Assembly: GCA_947570615.1 (NCBI GenBank)
Contig: CANOVJ010000032.1
Coordinates: 1-41,967, forward strand
Origin: an uncultured Lachnospiraceae bacterium
Lineage (GTDB): Bacteria > Bacillota > Clostridia > Lachnospirales > Lachnospiraceae
Direction of reading: 5' to 3'
DNA: 41,967 bases
Position 1 is the stretch's first letter. Each line of letters opens with the position of its first letter. Positions 34,846 through 41,899 of this stretch are shown piece by piece. The position numbers and the translations under genes are program-made. The notes under the pieces were generated by a model. The model ran no database searches, was not told the DNA's origin, and saw only the letters and a program-made list of their open reading frames with translations.

Positions 34846-35500
34846 TCAGACGATTTTGATGATAGTGGAAGGAACGGGGGCAACCCTTTATATGACCCTT
34901 GTCTCCACGCTGATCGCGTATTTGCTCGGGCTTCCGGTGGGAATCCTTCTGGTGGTGAGCGCGCCCGGAGGCTTAAAGCCCATGAAAGCGCTCTACAAGG
35001 CGCTGGATGTGGTGGTGAATATTCTGCGGAGCATTCCCTTCCTGATCCTTCTGATGCTGATCATTCCGTTTACACGCTTTATCGTGGGGAGAAGCTACGG
35101 GGCTACGGCCACCATCGTTCCTCTGGCCATCGCCGCCGCGCCCTTTGTGGCCAGGCTGGTGGAATCCTCCCTGCTGGAGGTGGATCACGGGGTGATCGAG
35201 GCGGCTCAGAGCATGGGAGCCAGCCCTGGGACCATCATCTGGAAGGTACTTCTGGCGGAGGCCAGGGTCTCCCTGATTGTGGGGGGAACCATTTCCCTTG
35301 GAACCATCCTGGGGTATTCGGCCATGGCCGGCGTTGTGGGCGGCGGGGGCCTGGGCGACATCGCCATCCGCTACGGTTATCACCGGTATCAGGCGGATAT
35401 CATGATTGTGACGGTGATTCTGCTGGTGGCGCTGGTGCAGATTCTGCAGATGATCGGCACGAAGCTCTCCAGAAAGCTGGATCGAAGAATCACGGGATAA
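34835..35500 (+). CDS. metI: Methionine ABC transporter permease
   Basis: 221-residue inner-membrane permease with five predicted helices, of normal MetI length. The coupling (EAA) motif EAAQSMGASPGTIIWKVLLAEA is present, as are LRSIPFLILLMLIIPFTR and the C-terminal GVVGGGGLGDIAIRYGY signature. ATG at 34835 is favoured over the TTG at 34826 because a GTGGAGGAG site is at proper spacing. The substrate-binding lipoprotein MetQ is missing here and must be encoded elsewhere or replaced. queC follows after 16 bases. Confidence 0.93.
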   Translation: MWDSQTILMIVEGTGATLYMTLVSTLIAYLLGLPVGILLVVSAPGGLKPMKALYKALDVVVNILRSIPFLILLMLIIPFTRFIVGRSYGATATIVPLAIAAAPFVARLVESSLLEVDHGVIEAAQSMGASPGTIIWKVLLAEARVSLIVGGTISLGTILGYSAMAGVVGGGGLGDIAIRYGYHRYQADIMIVTVILLVALVQILQMIGTKLSRKLDRRITG

Positions 35501-35516
35501 ATGAAAGGTGAACTGT

Positions 35517-36209
35517 ATGAAGGCACTTGTTTTATCAAGCGGTGGAATCGATTCCACCACATGTCTTGCCCTGGCGGTGGAAAAGTACGGAAAGGCAAAT
35601 GTGATGAGCCTTTCAGTATTTTACGGTCAGAAGCATGAGAAGGAGCTTAAGGCGGCCCGGGAGATCGCCGCATATTATCAGGTGGAGCACAGAGAGCTGG
35701 ATATGAGCGTGATATTCGCGGATTCGGACTGTACGCTCCTTACGGGAAGGGGGGACATTCCCCAGGGCGACTATGCCAGCCAGCAGCAGGGGGCGCAGGG
35801 AAGGCCGGTTTCCACCTGCGTTCCCTTCCGCAACGGCCTGTTCCTGGCGGCCGCCGCCTCCGTGGGCCTTTCAAATGGCTGTGAGGAGATCTACTACGGC
35901 GCCCACGCCGACGACAGCGCCGGAAATGCCTATCCCGATACCTCGATGGCCTTCAACCAGGCAATGAGCGCGGCGGTCTGTGAGGGCAGCGGCGGCGCGG
36001 TCAGGATCGTGGCGCCCTTTATAGACAGCCATAAGGCACAGGTGGTCAGGACGGGGCTTGCACTCAGGGCCCCCTACGAGCTCACCTGGTCCTGCTACGA
36101 GGGCGGGGAGAAGCCCTGCGGAAGATGCGCCACCTGTATCGACAGGGAAAGGGCGTTTGAGTTAAACGGCGTGGAGGATCCGGCCCGCCGGAAGGATAAG
36201 GAGAAGTGA
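35517..36209 (+). CDS. queC: 7-cyano-7-deazaguanine (preQ0) synthase
   Basis: 230-residue ATP-dependent enzyme that converts 7-carboxy-7-deazaguanine to preQ0 in the queuosine pathway. The PP-loop motif SSGGIDSTTCLALA is at residues 7-20; CVPFRNGLFLAAAASVG and YYGAHADDSAGNAYPD are family-typical; the four zinc-ligand cysteines lie in SCYEGGEKPCGRCATC (about 202-217). ATG at 35517 is preceded by AAAGGTG; a GTG at 35508 is in frame. It is followed with overlap by a queuosine-precursor transporter and then queF, while the enzymes for earlier steps (FolE, QueD, QueE) are not in the window. Confidence 0.95.
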   Translation: MKALVLSSGGIDSTTCLALAVEKYGKANVMSLSVFYGQKHEKELKAAREIAAYYQVEHRELDMSVIFADSDCTLLTGRGDIPQGDYASQQQGAQGRPVSTCVPFRNGLFLAAAASVGLSNGCEEIYYGAHADDSAGNAYPDTSMAFNQAMSAAVCEGSGGAVRIVAPFIDSHKAQVVRTGLALRAPYELTWSCYEGGEKPCGRCATCIDRERAFELNGVEDPARRKDKEK

Positions 36210-36211
36210 TG

Positions 36212-36898
36212 ATGACAAATTCGATTTTATTTCTGTTTTCTATTGCGTTTTATCTGTTTGCGGTGATTGCCGCCTATAAGTGGTTCGGCAGGATGGGGCT
36301 GTATGTTTTCACTGCCATCTCAGCCATCCTGGCCAATATTCAGGTCTGCAAAAATATCGACCTGTTCGGGCTTTCCACCACCGCCGGCAATGTGCTGTAC
36401 GCGGCCAGCTTTCTGGTGACGGATATTCTGTCCGAAAAATACGGAAAAAAAGCGGCCAGAAAGGCGGTTTATGTGGGAATTTTCACGACGGTGATCTTCC
36501 TGGTGGGAATGCAGGGACTTTTATCTTTTACGCCAAACGCCAGCGATCTCATGGATCCGCCCATGCAGCAGATCTTCGGACTGGTTCCCAGGGTTGCCCT
36601 GGCCAGCCTGGTGGGATATATGTGCTCCCAGACCATCGACGTGGCCCTCTACCATTTCATCTGGAAAAAGACCGGGGATACCGAGAGGTGGCTCTGGCTG
36701 CGCAACTGCGGTTCCACCCTGACCTCCCAGGCGGTGGACACGGTGGTGTTTACCTCTATCGCCTTCTGGGGAATCTATGAGACGGGAATTTTCGTGAGTA
36801 TTCTTCTGACCACCTATCTGTTCAAGGCGATCGTGGCCTTCTGCGACACGCCGTTTGTGTATCTGGCCAGAAAAATTAAGGTGAGGGAAGAAGACTGA
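36212..36898 (+). CDS. Queuosine precursor transporter (YhhQ/DUF165 family)
   Basis: 228-residue membrane protein with about six helices. Family motifs visible are IQVCKNIDLFGLSTTAGNVLYAASFLVTDILSEKYGKKAARKAVYVGIF, QTIDVALYHF, and RNCGSTLTSQAVDTVVFTSIAFWG. Characterised members import preQ0, preQ1 or queuine. Placement between queC and queF supports a queuosine role: the cell can both make and salvage the precursor. ATG 36212 lies 8 bases after AAGGAG and overlaps no coding sequence; ATG 36209 overlaps the queC stop and is the alternative. Confidence 0.92.
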   Translation: MTNSILFLFSIAFYLFAVIAAYKWFGRMGLYVFTAISAILANIQVCKNIDLFGLSTTAGNVLYAASFLVTDILSEKYGKKAARKAVYVGIFTTVIFLVGMQGLLSFTPNASDLMDPPMQQIFGLVPRVALASLVGYMCSQTIDVALYHFIWKKTGDTERWLWLRNCGSTLTSQAVDTVVFTSIAFWGIYETGIFVSILLTTYLFKAIVAFCDTPFVYLARKIKVREED

Positions 36899-36928
36899 GA
36901 AACGACAGCGCAGAAAGGAAGGATTCAG

Positions 36929-37399
36929 ATGGATAATCTTCACGCACTTGGAAAGAAAACCGAATACAGCATGGATTATGATCCGCAGGTTCTGGAGTGG
37001 TTTGAAAATAAGCACCCGGAAAACGATTATTTCATAAAATTTAACTGCCCGGAGTTCACCTCCCTGTGCCCCATTACCGGGCAGCCGGATTTCGCCACCA
37101 TTTATATTTCCTACGTTCCGGCCCGGAGGATGGTTGAGAGCAAATCCTTAAAGCTCTATCTTTTTTCCTATCGGAATCACGGGGATTTCCACGAGGATTG
37201 CTGCAATAAAATCATGAAGGATTTAATCCGGCTGCTGGATCCCAAATACATCGAGGTGTGGGGGAAATTCCTGCCCCGGGGCGGAATCTCCATCGATCCC
37301 TACTGCAACTATGGGAAAAAGGGGACGAGGTGGGAGGAGGTTGCCTTTAACCGCCTTGCGAATCATGATCTGTATCCGGAGAGGGTGGATAACCGGTAG
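36929..37399 (+). CDS. queF: NADPH-dependent 7-cyano-7-deazaguanine reductase
   Basis: 156-residue unimodular (type I) QueF that reduces the nitrile of preQ0 to the aminomethyl group of preQ1. The active-site Cys47 ([10 protein letters not shown]) and Asp54 are spaced as in the Bacillus enzyme, and the family segment [26 protein letters not shown] carries His88/Glu89, matching the substrate-binding pair by spacing. AAAGGA precedes the ATG. Last gene of the metNI-queC-transporter-queF unit, followed by a strong terminator. Confidence 0.95.
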   Translation: MDNLHALGKKTEYSMDYDPQVLEWFENKHPENDYFIKFNCPEFTSLCPITGQPDFATIYISYVPARRMVESKSLKLYLFSYRNHGDFHEDCCNKIMKDLIRLLDPKYIEVWGKFLPRGGISIDPYCNYGKKGTRWEEVAFNRLANHDLYPERVDNR

Positions 37400-37485
37400 C
37401 AGTACCGGACGGCAAAGGAGAAAAGATGGCGCAGATTGTGGTCGCCTCGTTCAAAGAGTATGGATTGCATGTCAGACGCCGCGCG

Positions 37486-37519
37486 CGAGTAGGGGAAAAA
37501 TCTTCCCCTACTCGATTTT
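37486..37519 (+). terminator. Terminator of the metNI-que operon
   Basis: CGAGTAGGGGAA pairs perfectly with TTCCCCTACTCG over a five-base loop and is followed by ATTTTC. On the minus strand no T-run follows, so it serves the plus-strand operon, 87 bases after the queF stop codon. Confidence 0.85.
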
Positions 37520-37577
37520 CTCCGGTTCTCCCTCTGGGCAGGGGATGTGAGGGAGAGCCGGCCTGCTGGATTCCTGT

Positions 37578-38426
37578 TTACTCCCTGTAAAATTCCTCCA
37601 GCGCCCTGCCGAAAAATTCTGTCGCGCCTTTCCCGTAAATACTGTCTGTGATCTCCTGGATCTGTCTGTTGGTCTTCCAGAGCCGGGCCAGATCCGCAAG
37701 CAGTACGGAGGCGTCTTCCAACTGATACATTTCTCCGGAAATCGCATCGTACTGCGCCACAAGTCCTCTCACTTCAGGGGAGGAGACCTCCAGACCTCTT
37801 TTTGCCGCAAGCTCTTTCAGAACCTCCTCCATCTTCCGCTGGCATTCGGGAACCAGCTCAGGATTGTGTGGGTTCAGCGAGGCTTCCAGCGCCTTTTCTT
37901 TGCCGCCGTACCACCCGGCCACCTTCCTGAAATTTTCCTGCGCGGCCGGACTCTGCGCATTTTCCATGAAATGTTCACGGAATGCCTCCATACTCCCGTG
38001 CTCTCTTACAAAGATTGCCTTCTGATTCTCGTTCATATGAGAGACCATGGAATCGTAGATGGACTCAATCTCCTCATGATGAAACACTGTAAAATCCATT
38101 TTATCCTCTCCTTTCAGGATATCGTCGATATTTTTAACCAGCCTTTTCAGACGCTCTATTCTGGCGCACAGCATCTGCCGGTGCATCCGCAGAAGCTGGT
38201 TTTTCTCAAGCGCAGGGTTCTCCATAACGGCTCTGATTTCCTTCAGGGGAATATCGAGCTCCCGGAAAAACAGAATCTGCCGTAAAATTTCCAGCGCCTT
38301 ATCGTCATAAAGCCGGTATCCCGCCTCACTTTTGGCCGTGGGCTTAAGAAGCCCGATCTGATCGTAATAGTGGAGCGTGCGCACGCTGATACCTGTCAGA
38401 GCCGATATTTCCTTTACTGTTCTCAT
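37578..38426 (-). CDS. MerR-family regulator with TipAS-type ligand domain
   Basis: 282-residue regulator. Residues 1-70 are a MerR winged helix (MRTVKEISALTGISVRTLHYYDQIGLLKP, then SEAGYRLYDDKALEILRQI), followed by a coiled dimerisation helix (about 75-110). Residues about 150-280 are a TipAS-like antibiotic/ligand-recognition domain. TipA-type proteins bind thiopeptides or other compounds and activate exporters. ATG at 38426 is chosen because it begins the MerR fold and follows GGAGG; the frame extends 35 codons further upstream through the promoter. The nearest candidate target is its own promoter; no exporter is transcribed from it here. Confidence 0.92.
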   Translation of the reverse strand: MRTVKEISALTGISVRTLHYYDQIGLLKPTAKSEAGYRLYDDKALEILRQILFFRELDIPLKEIRAVMENPALEKNQLLRMHRQMLCARIERLKRLVKNIDDILKGEDKMDFTVFHHEEIESIYDSMVSHMNENQKAIFVREHGSMEAFREHFMENAQSPAAQENFRKVAGWYGGKEKALEASLNPHNPELVPECQRKMEEVLKELAAKRGLEVSSPEVRGLVAQYDAISGEMYQLEDASVLLADLARLWKTNRQIQEITDSIYGKGATEFFGRALEEFYRE

Positions 38427-38457
38427 AGCCTTTCGCCTCCCTGTGCCTGATAAGATT

Positions 38458-38488
38458 AATTTAACCTGTGACGCAGCGTGAGGGTCAA
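38458..38488 (-). promoter_or_regulatory. MerR-type promoter with 19-base spacer
   Basis: On the minus strand TTGACC (complement of 38483-38488) and TAAATT (complement of 38458-38463) are 19 bases apart, the overlong spacing typical of MerR-family promoters. An imperfect dyad (TGACGC...GCGTGA) lies between the boxes, the usual operator position, suggesting autoregulation by the MerR/TipA-type protein. Confidence 0.6.
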
Positions 38489-38520
38489 GGGGAATTATAA
38501 AAATTTTTTTCATCGGCGTC

Positions 38521-39045
38521 TTTTTTCGCAAACGACTTGCTCAGGGCAGGCCGAACGGGCTGTTTGGATATTTTAAAAAGAGTGGAATCAGGGTAACTAA
38601 TCCTTATCATGGGATATATTATGTGTTGGATGCGGTTTTGTTCCCCACACAGATTGTTGTCACGAAAGAGCTTGATAAGAAAGAACATACATGGCTGACG
38701 GCGTTATCAGAAGGAATGGAAAAGCAGGATATGGAAGCGTTCCTTGAAAAGATTGATGCATTGACGCAGAAGTTTGACAGGGAGCTGGCGGATTCTGTTT
38801 TAGAGGTAAGTATAAGGGCAAACCGGAAAATGGTGGAAGAATTAAGAGGAGACAGGAATATGTGCCAGGCATTGTTAGAGATTATGGAGCCGGAGATTAT
38901 GAAAATCAAAGAGGAAACCAGGCAGGAAACTATTTTGCGTGCAGTGAAGGGATTCCGGGATTTGGGCGCGGGCAATGCCAGGATAAAGGAACTGTTAAAA
39001 GAAAACTACGATTTTACAGATGAAGAAGCTGAGCAATATTTGTAG
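38521..39045 (+). pseudogene. C-terminal remnant of an Rpn-like PD-(D/E)XK nuclease
   Basis: The frame from about 38521 to 39045 reads GLFGYFKKSGIRVTNPYHG then IYYVLDAVLFPTQIVVTKEL, ELADSVLEVSIRANRKM and a C-terminal helical tail with repeated MEPEIMKIKEETRQE. This matches the C-terminal half of the Rpn-like nuclease proteins common in Lachnospiraceae. No start codon with a ribosome binding site and no N-terminal catalytic half is present; the longest proper ORF starts at a GTG inside the fold (38623). The DNA here is more AT-rich than its surroundings. Probably a dead leftover of a mobile-type gene; a truncated product of 140 residues is possible but unlikely to be made. Confidence 0.7.
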
Positions 39046-39085
39046 TGGCAGTCTTATTCTGGCAGTTATAACTCTGAAAAAAATC

Positions 39086-39114
39086 TTGACAACTCTTCCG
39101 CATTGTGATAAATT
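39086..39114 (+). promoter_or_regulatory. Strong promoter of the ABC-2 operon leader
   Basis: Consensus TTGACA (39086-39091) and TAAATT (39109-39114) are 17 bases apart. Transcription would start near 39121, about 370 bases before the first structural gene, leaving a long leader. Confidence 0.75.
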
Positions 39115-39120
39115 GTTTGA

Positions 39121-39336
39121 AAATTCAAAAGCAGAGGTGGATCCGGCGTTTATATGGGTCCTGCATTGGGGAAAGATGATGTTTAACGCAAAGAACGTAC
39201 CGTTTAGCCTGATTATTATGGAGCAGCAGATTTTTCAAATTACGGTCACAACGTAAGCCCGGCGAAAAGCCAGGAAAACGCATGGCCGTAGGACGAAAAG
39301 TCTTATTTGGCTGTGCGGTAATCAGGAGCGAGGCAG
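39121..39336 (+). ncRNA. Structured leader RNA, riboswitch candidate (c-di-GMP-I/GEMM-like layout)
   Basis: The 3' part of the leader folds into an enclosing stem (39239-39243 ATTAC with 39318-39322 GTAAT, then 39247-39250 CACA with 39312-39315 TGTG) around two hairpins. Hairpin one is CCGGC/GCC-A-GG with a GAAAA loop (39259-39274). The second is GCC/GGC plus GGAC/GTCT with another GAAAA loop (39285-39311). The joining segment GGAAAACGCATGGCC resembles GGGACGCAAAGCC of GEMM (c-di-GMP-I) riboswitches, and the order enclosing stem, GNRA-type hairpin, second hairpin is the same. Key residues differ (GTAAGCC in place of GCAAACC), so it may be a variant or a different class. A terminator follows at once. 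The 39121-39238 part has no structure I can name. Confidence 0.55.
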
Positions 39337-39385
39337 AAACCGCATGGTATATACACAAAGGGTGTATATGGCAGGCGGTTTTTTT
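39337..39385 (+). terminator. Intrinsic terminator of the leader (attenuator)
   Basis: AAACCGC pairs with GCGGTTT and an inner ATATACAC pairs with GTGTATAT; seven or more Ts follow. It ends about 105 bases before the ABC operon start, so it must be read through for the operon to be expressed from the upstream promoter. Confidence 0.88.
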
Positions 39386-39400
39386 ATGCGCAGGGGCGCA
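39382..39400. repeat. 19-base repeat, copy 2 (after terminator)
   Basis: TTTTATGCGCAGGGGCGCA occurs identically at 17587-17605. Each copy begins in the T-run or tail of an intrinsic terminator and contains a short GCGC/GCGC hairpin. Copy 1 lies between the glgCD terminator and the macrodomain gene. Confidence 0.5.
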
Positions 39401-39489
39401 CAGAGAAAAAACCGGCGCGCCGGATTTGCTGCTGTCGCAGCGTGCGCCCCGCGCGGCGAGTAGAGGAGATTCTTAAGGAGGGAGCGACA

Positions 39490-40308
39490 ATGGAAGTAAT
39501 CAACGCGCAGGATTTATCAAAAACCTTTCGGGTAAAGCGAAAGGAAAAGGGGATGAGGGGAAGCTTTCAGGCTATCTTTCATCCGCAGACACAGATGATT
39601 CGGGCGGTAGATCAGGTTTCCTTTTCCGTGGAGGAAGGGGAGATGCTGGCCTTTATCGGGCCTAACGGGGCGGGAAAGAGCACCACGATTAAAATGCTGA
39701 CGGGAATTCTTTATCCCGACGGAGGAAAGGTGGAGGTGCTCGGGCTCGATCCCACCAGAAAGAGAAAGCAGCTCGCTTACCAGATCGGAACCGTGTTCGG
39801 GCAGAAGGAGCAGCTCTGGGTACACTTAACGCCCTATGACAATTTTCGCTTTTTCGGGGCGGTGTACGATCTGACGGACTCGGAGACGGAAAGGCGCATC
39901 GGGGAGCTCTCGGAGATTTTTGATCTGGCCGATTTTATCAATACGCCGGTGAGAAATCTCTCGCTGGGACAGAGGATCCGCTGTGAGATCGTGGCCTCCC
40001 TGATCCACAGGCCCAGAGTGCTTTTTCTGGATGAGCCCACCATCGGGCTGGATCCTGTGGTGAAGGAGTCCATCCGTTCCCTGATCCGGCAGATGAACCG
40101 GGAGTTTAACACGACCATTTTTCTCACCAGCCATGACGTGGGAGATATCGAGAAGCTGTGCAGGCGGATCATCATCGTAAATTCCGGGCAGATCGTACTG
40201 GACGATTCCATGGAGCATCTGAAAAAGCATTATATGGGAAGGGAGACCCTGGAGGATATTATAATGGAGATTTATCAGTCGGAGGGAAAGGTGGCGATGG
40301 ATTCATGA
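39490..40308 (+). CDS. ABC-2 transporter ATP-binding protein
   Basis: 272-residue ATPase. Walker A GPNGAGKSTTIK near residue 58, Q-loop VFGQKEQLWVHLTPYDNFRFFG, signature LSLGQRIRCEIVASL, Walker B VLFLDEPTIGLDP, switch His in LTSHDVGDIE. The long N-terminal extension FRVKRKEKGMRGSFQAIFHP and FGQKEQLW are typical of ATPases that pair with two DUF990/ABC-2 permeases. AAGGAGGG is about 9 bases upstream of the ATG; the upstream frame is leader sequence. Expression is probably governed by the attenuator ahead of it. Confidence 0.93.
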   Translation: MEVINAQDLSKTFRVKRKEKGMRGSFQAIFHPQTQMIRAVDQVSFSVEEGEMLAFIGPNGAGKSTTIKMLTGILYPDGGKVEVLGLDPTRKRKQLAYQIGTVFGQKEQLWVHLTPYDNFRFFGAVYDLTDSETERRIGELSEIFDLADFINTPVRNLSLGQRIRCEIVASLIHRPRVLFLDEPTIGLDPVVKESIRSLIRQMNREFNTTIFLTSHDVGDIEKLCRRIIIVNSGQIVLDDSMEHLKKHYMGRETLEDIIMEIYQSEGKVAMDS

Positions 40309-41096
40309 GAAAGTATATAGTGATCTACCGGTCTGTCCTGATGGAGAATTTACAGTACGCGGCGAGCGTGGCCATGGGCTTTGTGAGCTACTTTATCATC
40401 ATCTACATCTTTTTGAAGCTCTGGAATTCCATGTATGCGGAGCCGGGCTCGCTGATTGCCGGATATGGCCGGGAGCAGATGATCTGGTATGTGATGATCA
40501 CGGAGATGATCTGGTTTGGCGCCCGTTCCGGGGCTGTGACCAGGCAGGCTACGGCGGATATCCGTGGAGGCAACATCGCGTATCAGATGAATAAGCCCTA
40601 CCACTACGCCCTCTATATTCTGGCCAGATACACCGGGGAGTGGAGCGTAAGGCTTCCCATGTACTTTGTTCTGGCGGTGGCCATGGGGCTTGTGATGGTG
40701 GGGCCGCTCTCTGGCTTTGGCCCTTTCGCCGCGCTGGCCGCCGTCGTCAGCATCCTTCTGGGTATTACCATCAACGGGGTTTTCAAGCTATGCATCAGCC
40801 TGTTCTCCTTCTGGATAGAGGACACCAACCCTTTTCAGTGGCTCTACGACAAGCTGATCCTGGTGATCGGGACGATTTTTCCGCTGGAGATTTTCCCCCG
40901 GGCCATGCAGCCTTTTTTAAAGCTGACGCCCATCTATACGGTGTGTTACGGCCCGGCAAAGCTGACAGTGGACTTTACCCCTGAAAAATTTCTGGAGATC
41001 CTGGGGGCGCAGCTTCTGTATCTGGCTGTGGGACTTGGCGCGATGTTTCTGGTCTATGGAAAGGGGGTTAAGAAGCTCTATGTCAACGGGGGTTAA
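40305..41096 (+). CDS. ABC-2 family permease (first)
   Basis: 263-residue membrane protein with about six helices. The N-terminus MRKYIVIYRSVLMENLQYAASVAMGF and the middle segment WFGARSGAVTRQATADIRGGNIAYQMNKPYHY (inverted between helices 2 and 3) are typical of the DUF990-type ABC-2 permeases that work in pairs. ATG overlaps the ATPase stop (ATGA). Start at 40305 is preferred; the frame upstream runs inside the ATPase gene. Substrate unknown. Confidence 0.88.
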   Translation: MRKYIVIYRSVLMENLQYAASVAMGFVSYFIIIYIFLKLWNSMYAEPGSLIAGYGREQMIWYVMITEMIWFGARSGAVTRQATADIRGGNIAYQMNKPYHYALYILARYTGEWSVRLPMYFVLAVAMGLVMVGPLSGFGPFAALAAVVSILLGITINGVFKLCISLFSFWIEDTNPFQWLYDKLILVIGTIFPLEIFPRAMQPFLKLTPIYTVCYGPAKLTVDFTPEKFLEILGAQLLYLAVGLGAMFLVYGKGVKKLYVNGG

Positions 41097-41874
41097 AAAT
41101 CAACTGCGGGTGTGTGCGCTTTCCGTAAAGTATAACATCATGCGGGAGATGCTCAACAAGGTGACCTTTCTCACCAACACGTGCTTTATGATGCTAAACA
41201 ACGCGGCCTTTATCATTCAGTGGCTGATCCTGTTCCGTTTAAAGGGGGATATCGGCGGCTACACTATGCGGGAGGTGATGCTGCTGTGGGGGATCGCCTG
41301 CTGCAGCTTCGGGCTTTCGCACCTTCTGTTTGCGGGGGTGTTCTCCCTGCCGGAGCTGATCATCGGCGGCAGGCTGGATCCCTTCCTGGTACAGCCGAAA
41401 AGCGTACTGCTGGGGGTGATGACCTCCTCCACCCGCATCTCAGCCATGGGGGATCTGGCCTATGGGGTTCTGGTGATGTGCGTGTTCTGTTTCAGTGTAA
41501 AAAGGTTTTTGCTGTTCCTTCTGTTTACCGTGACCGGTGCGGCGATCATCACGGCCTTTGCCCTGCTCATGGGGAGCCTTTGCTTCTGGTTCGTGCGGGG
41601 GGATGTGTTCGGAAATTACATGGTAAACGCCATGGTGAGCTTTTTCACTTATCCGGACGGGATCTTCAATGGGACGGCCAGATTTCTCCTCTACCTTGTG
41701 ATCCCGGTGGGGATGGCGGTGTGGATGCCGGTGCATGTGATGATGGAGTTCGATGCGGGCGCGCTTTTCTCGGTGGTGGGATTTGCGGCGGGACTTTCGG
41801 CAGTGGCGACTGCGGCGTTTTACAGAGGACTTCGCAGATATGCCTCGGGGAATCTGATGGAAGCGAGGGTGTGA
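41080..41874 (+). CDS. ABC-2 family permease (second)
   Basis: 264-residue partner permease with about six helices. Internal landmarks YTMREVMLLWGIACCSFGLSH and ELIIGGRLDPFLVQPKSVLLGVM are conserved in this family, where one permease has the NKP-type loop and the other the VQP-type loop seen here. It overlaps the first permease by 17 bases with a GGGGG-containing site. With the ATPase it forms a complete three-gene transporter of unknown substrate. Confidence 0.88.
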   Translation: MSTGVKNQLRVCALSVKYNIMREMLNKVTFLTNTCFMMLNNAAFIIQWLILFRLKGDIGGYTMREVMLLWGIACCSFGLSHLLFAGVFSLPELIIGGRLDPFLVQPKSVLLGVMTSSTRISAMGDLAYGVLVMCVFCFSVKRFLLFLLFTVTGAAIITAFALLMGSLCFWFVRGDVFGNYMVNAMVSFFTYPDGIFNGTARFLLYLVIPVGMAVWMPVHVMMEFDAGALFSVVGFAAGLSAVATAAFYRGLRRYASGNLMEARV

Positions 41875-41899
41875 AAGGATGGAATTTTCAGGAAATCGG

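Noticed and set aside
37426-37590. 54-codon ORF with an AAAGGAG site after queF
   Set aside because: It reads straight through the perfect terminator hairpin at 37486-37519 and its second half is the terminator translated. The first ~20 codons might be a gene remnant, but I recognise nothing.
39020-39256. 78-residue plus-strand ORF
   Set aside because: It starts inside the Rpn remnant, runs through the promoter and into the structured leader, has no ribosome binding site and no family resemblance.
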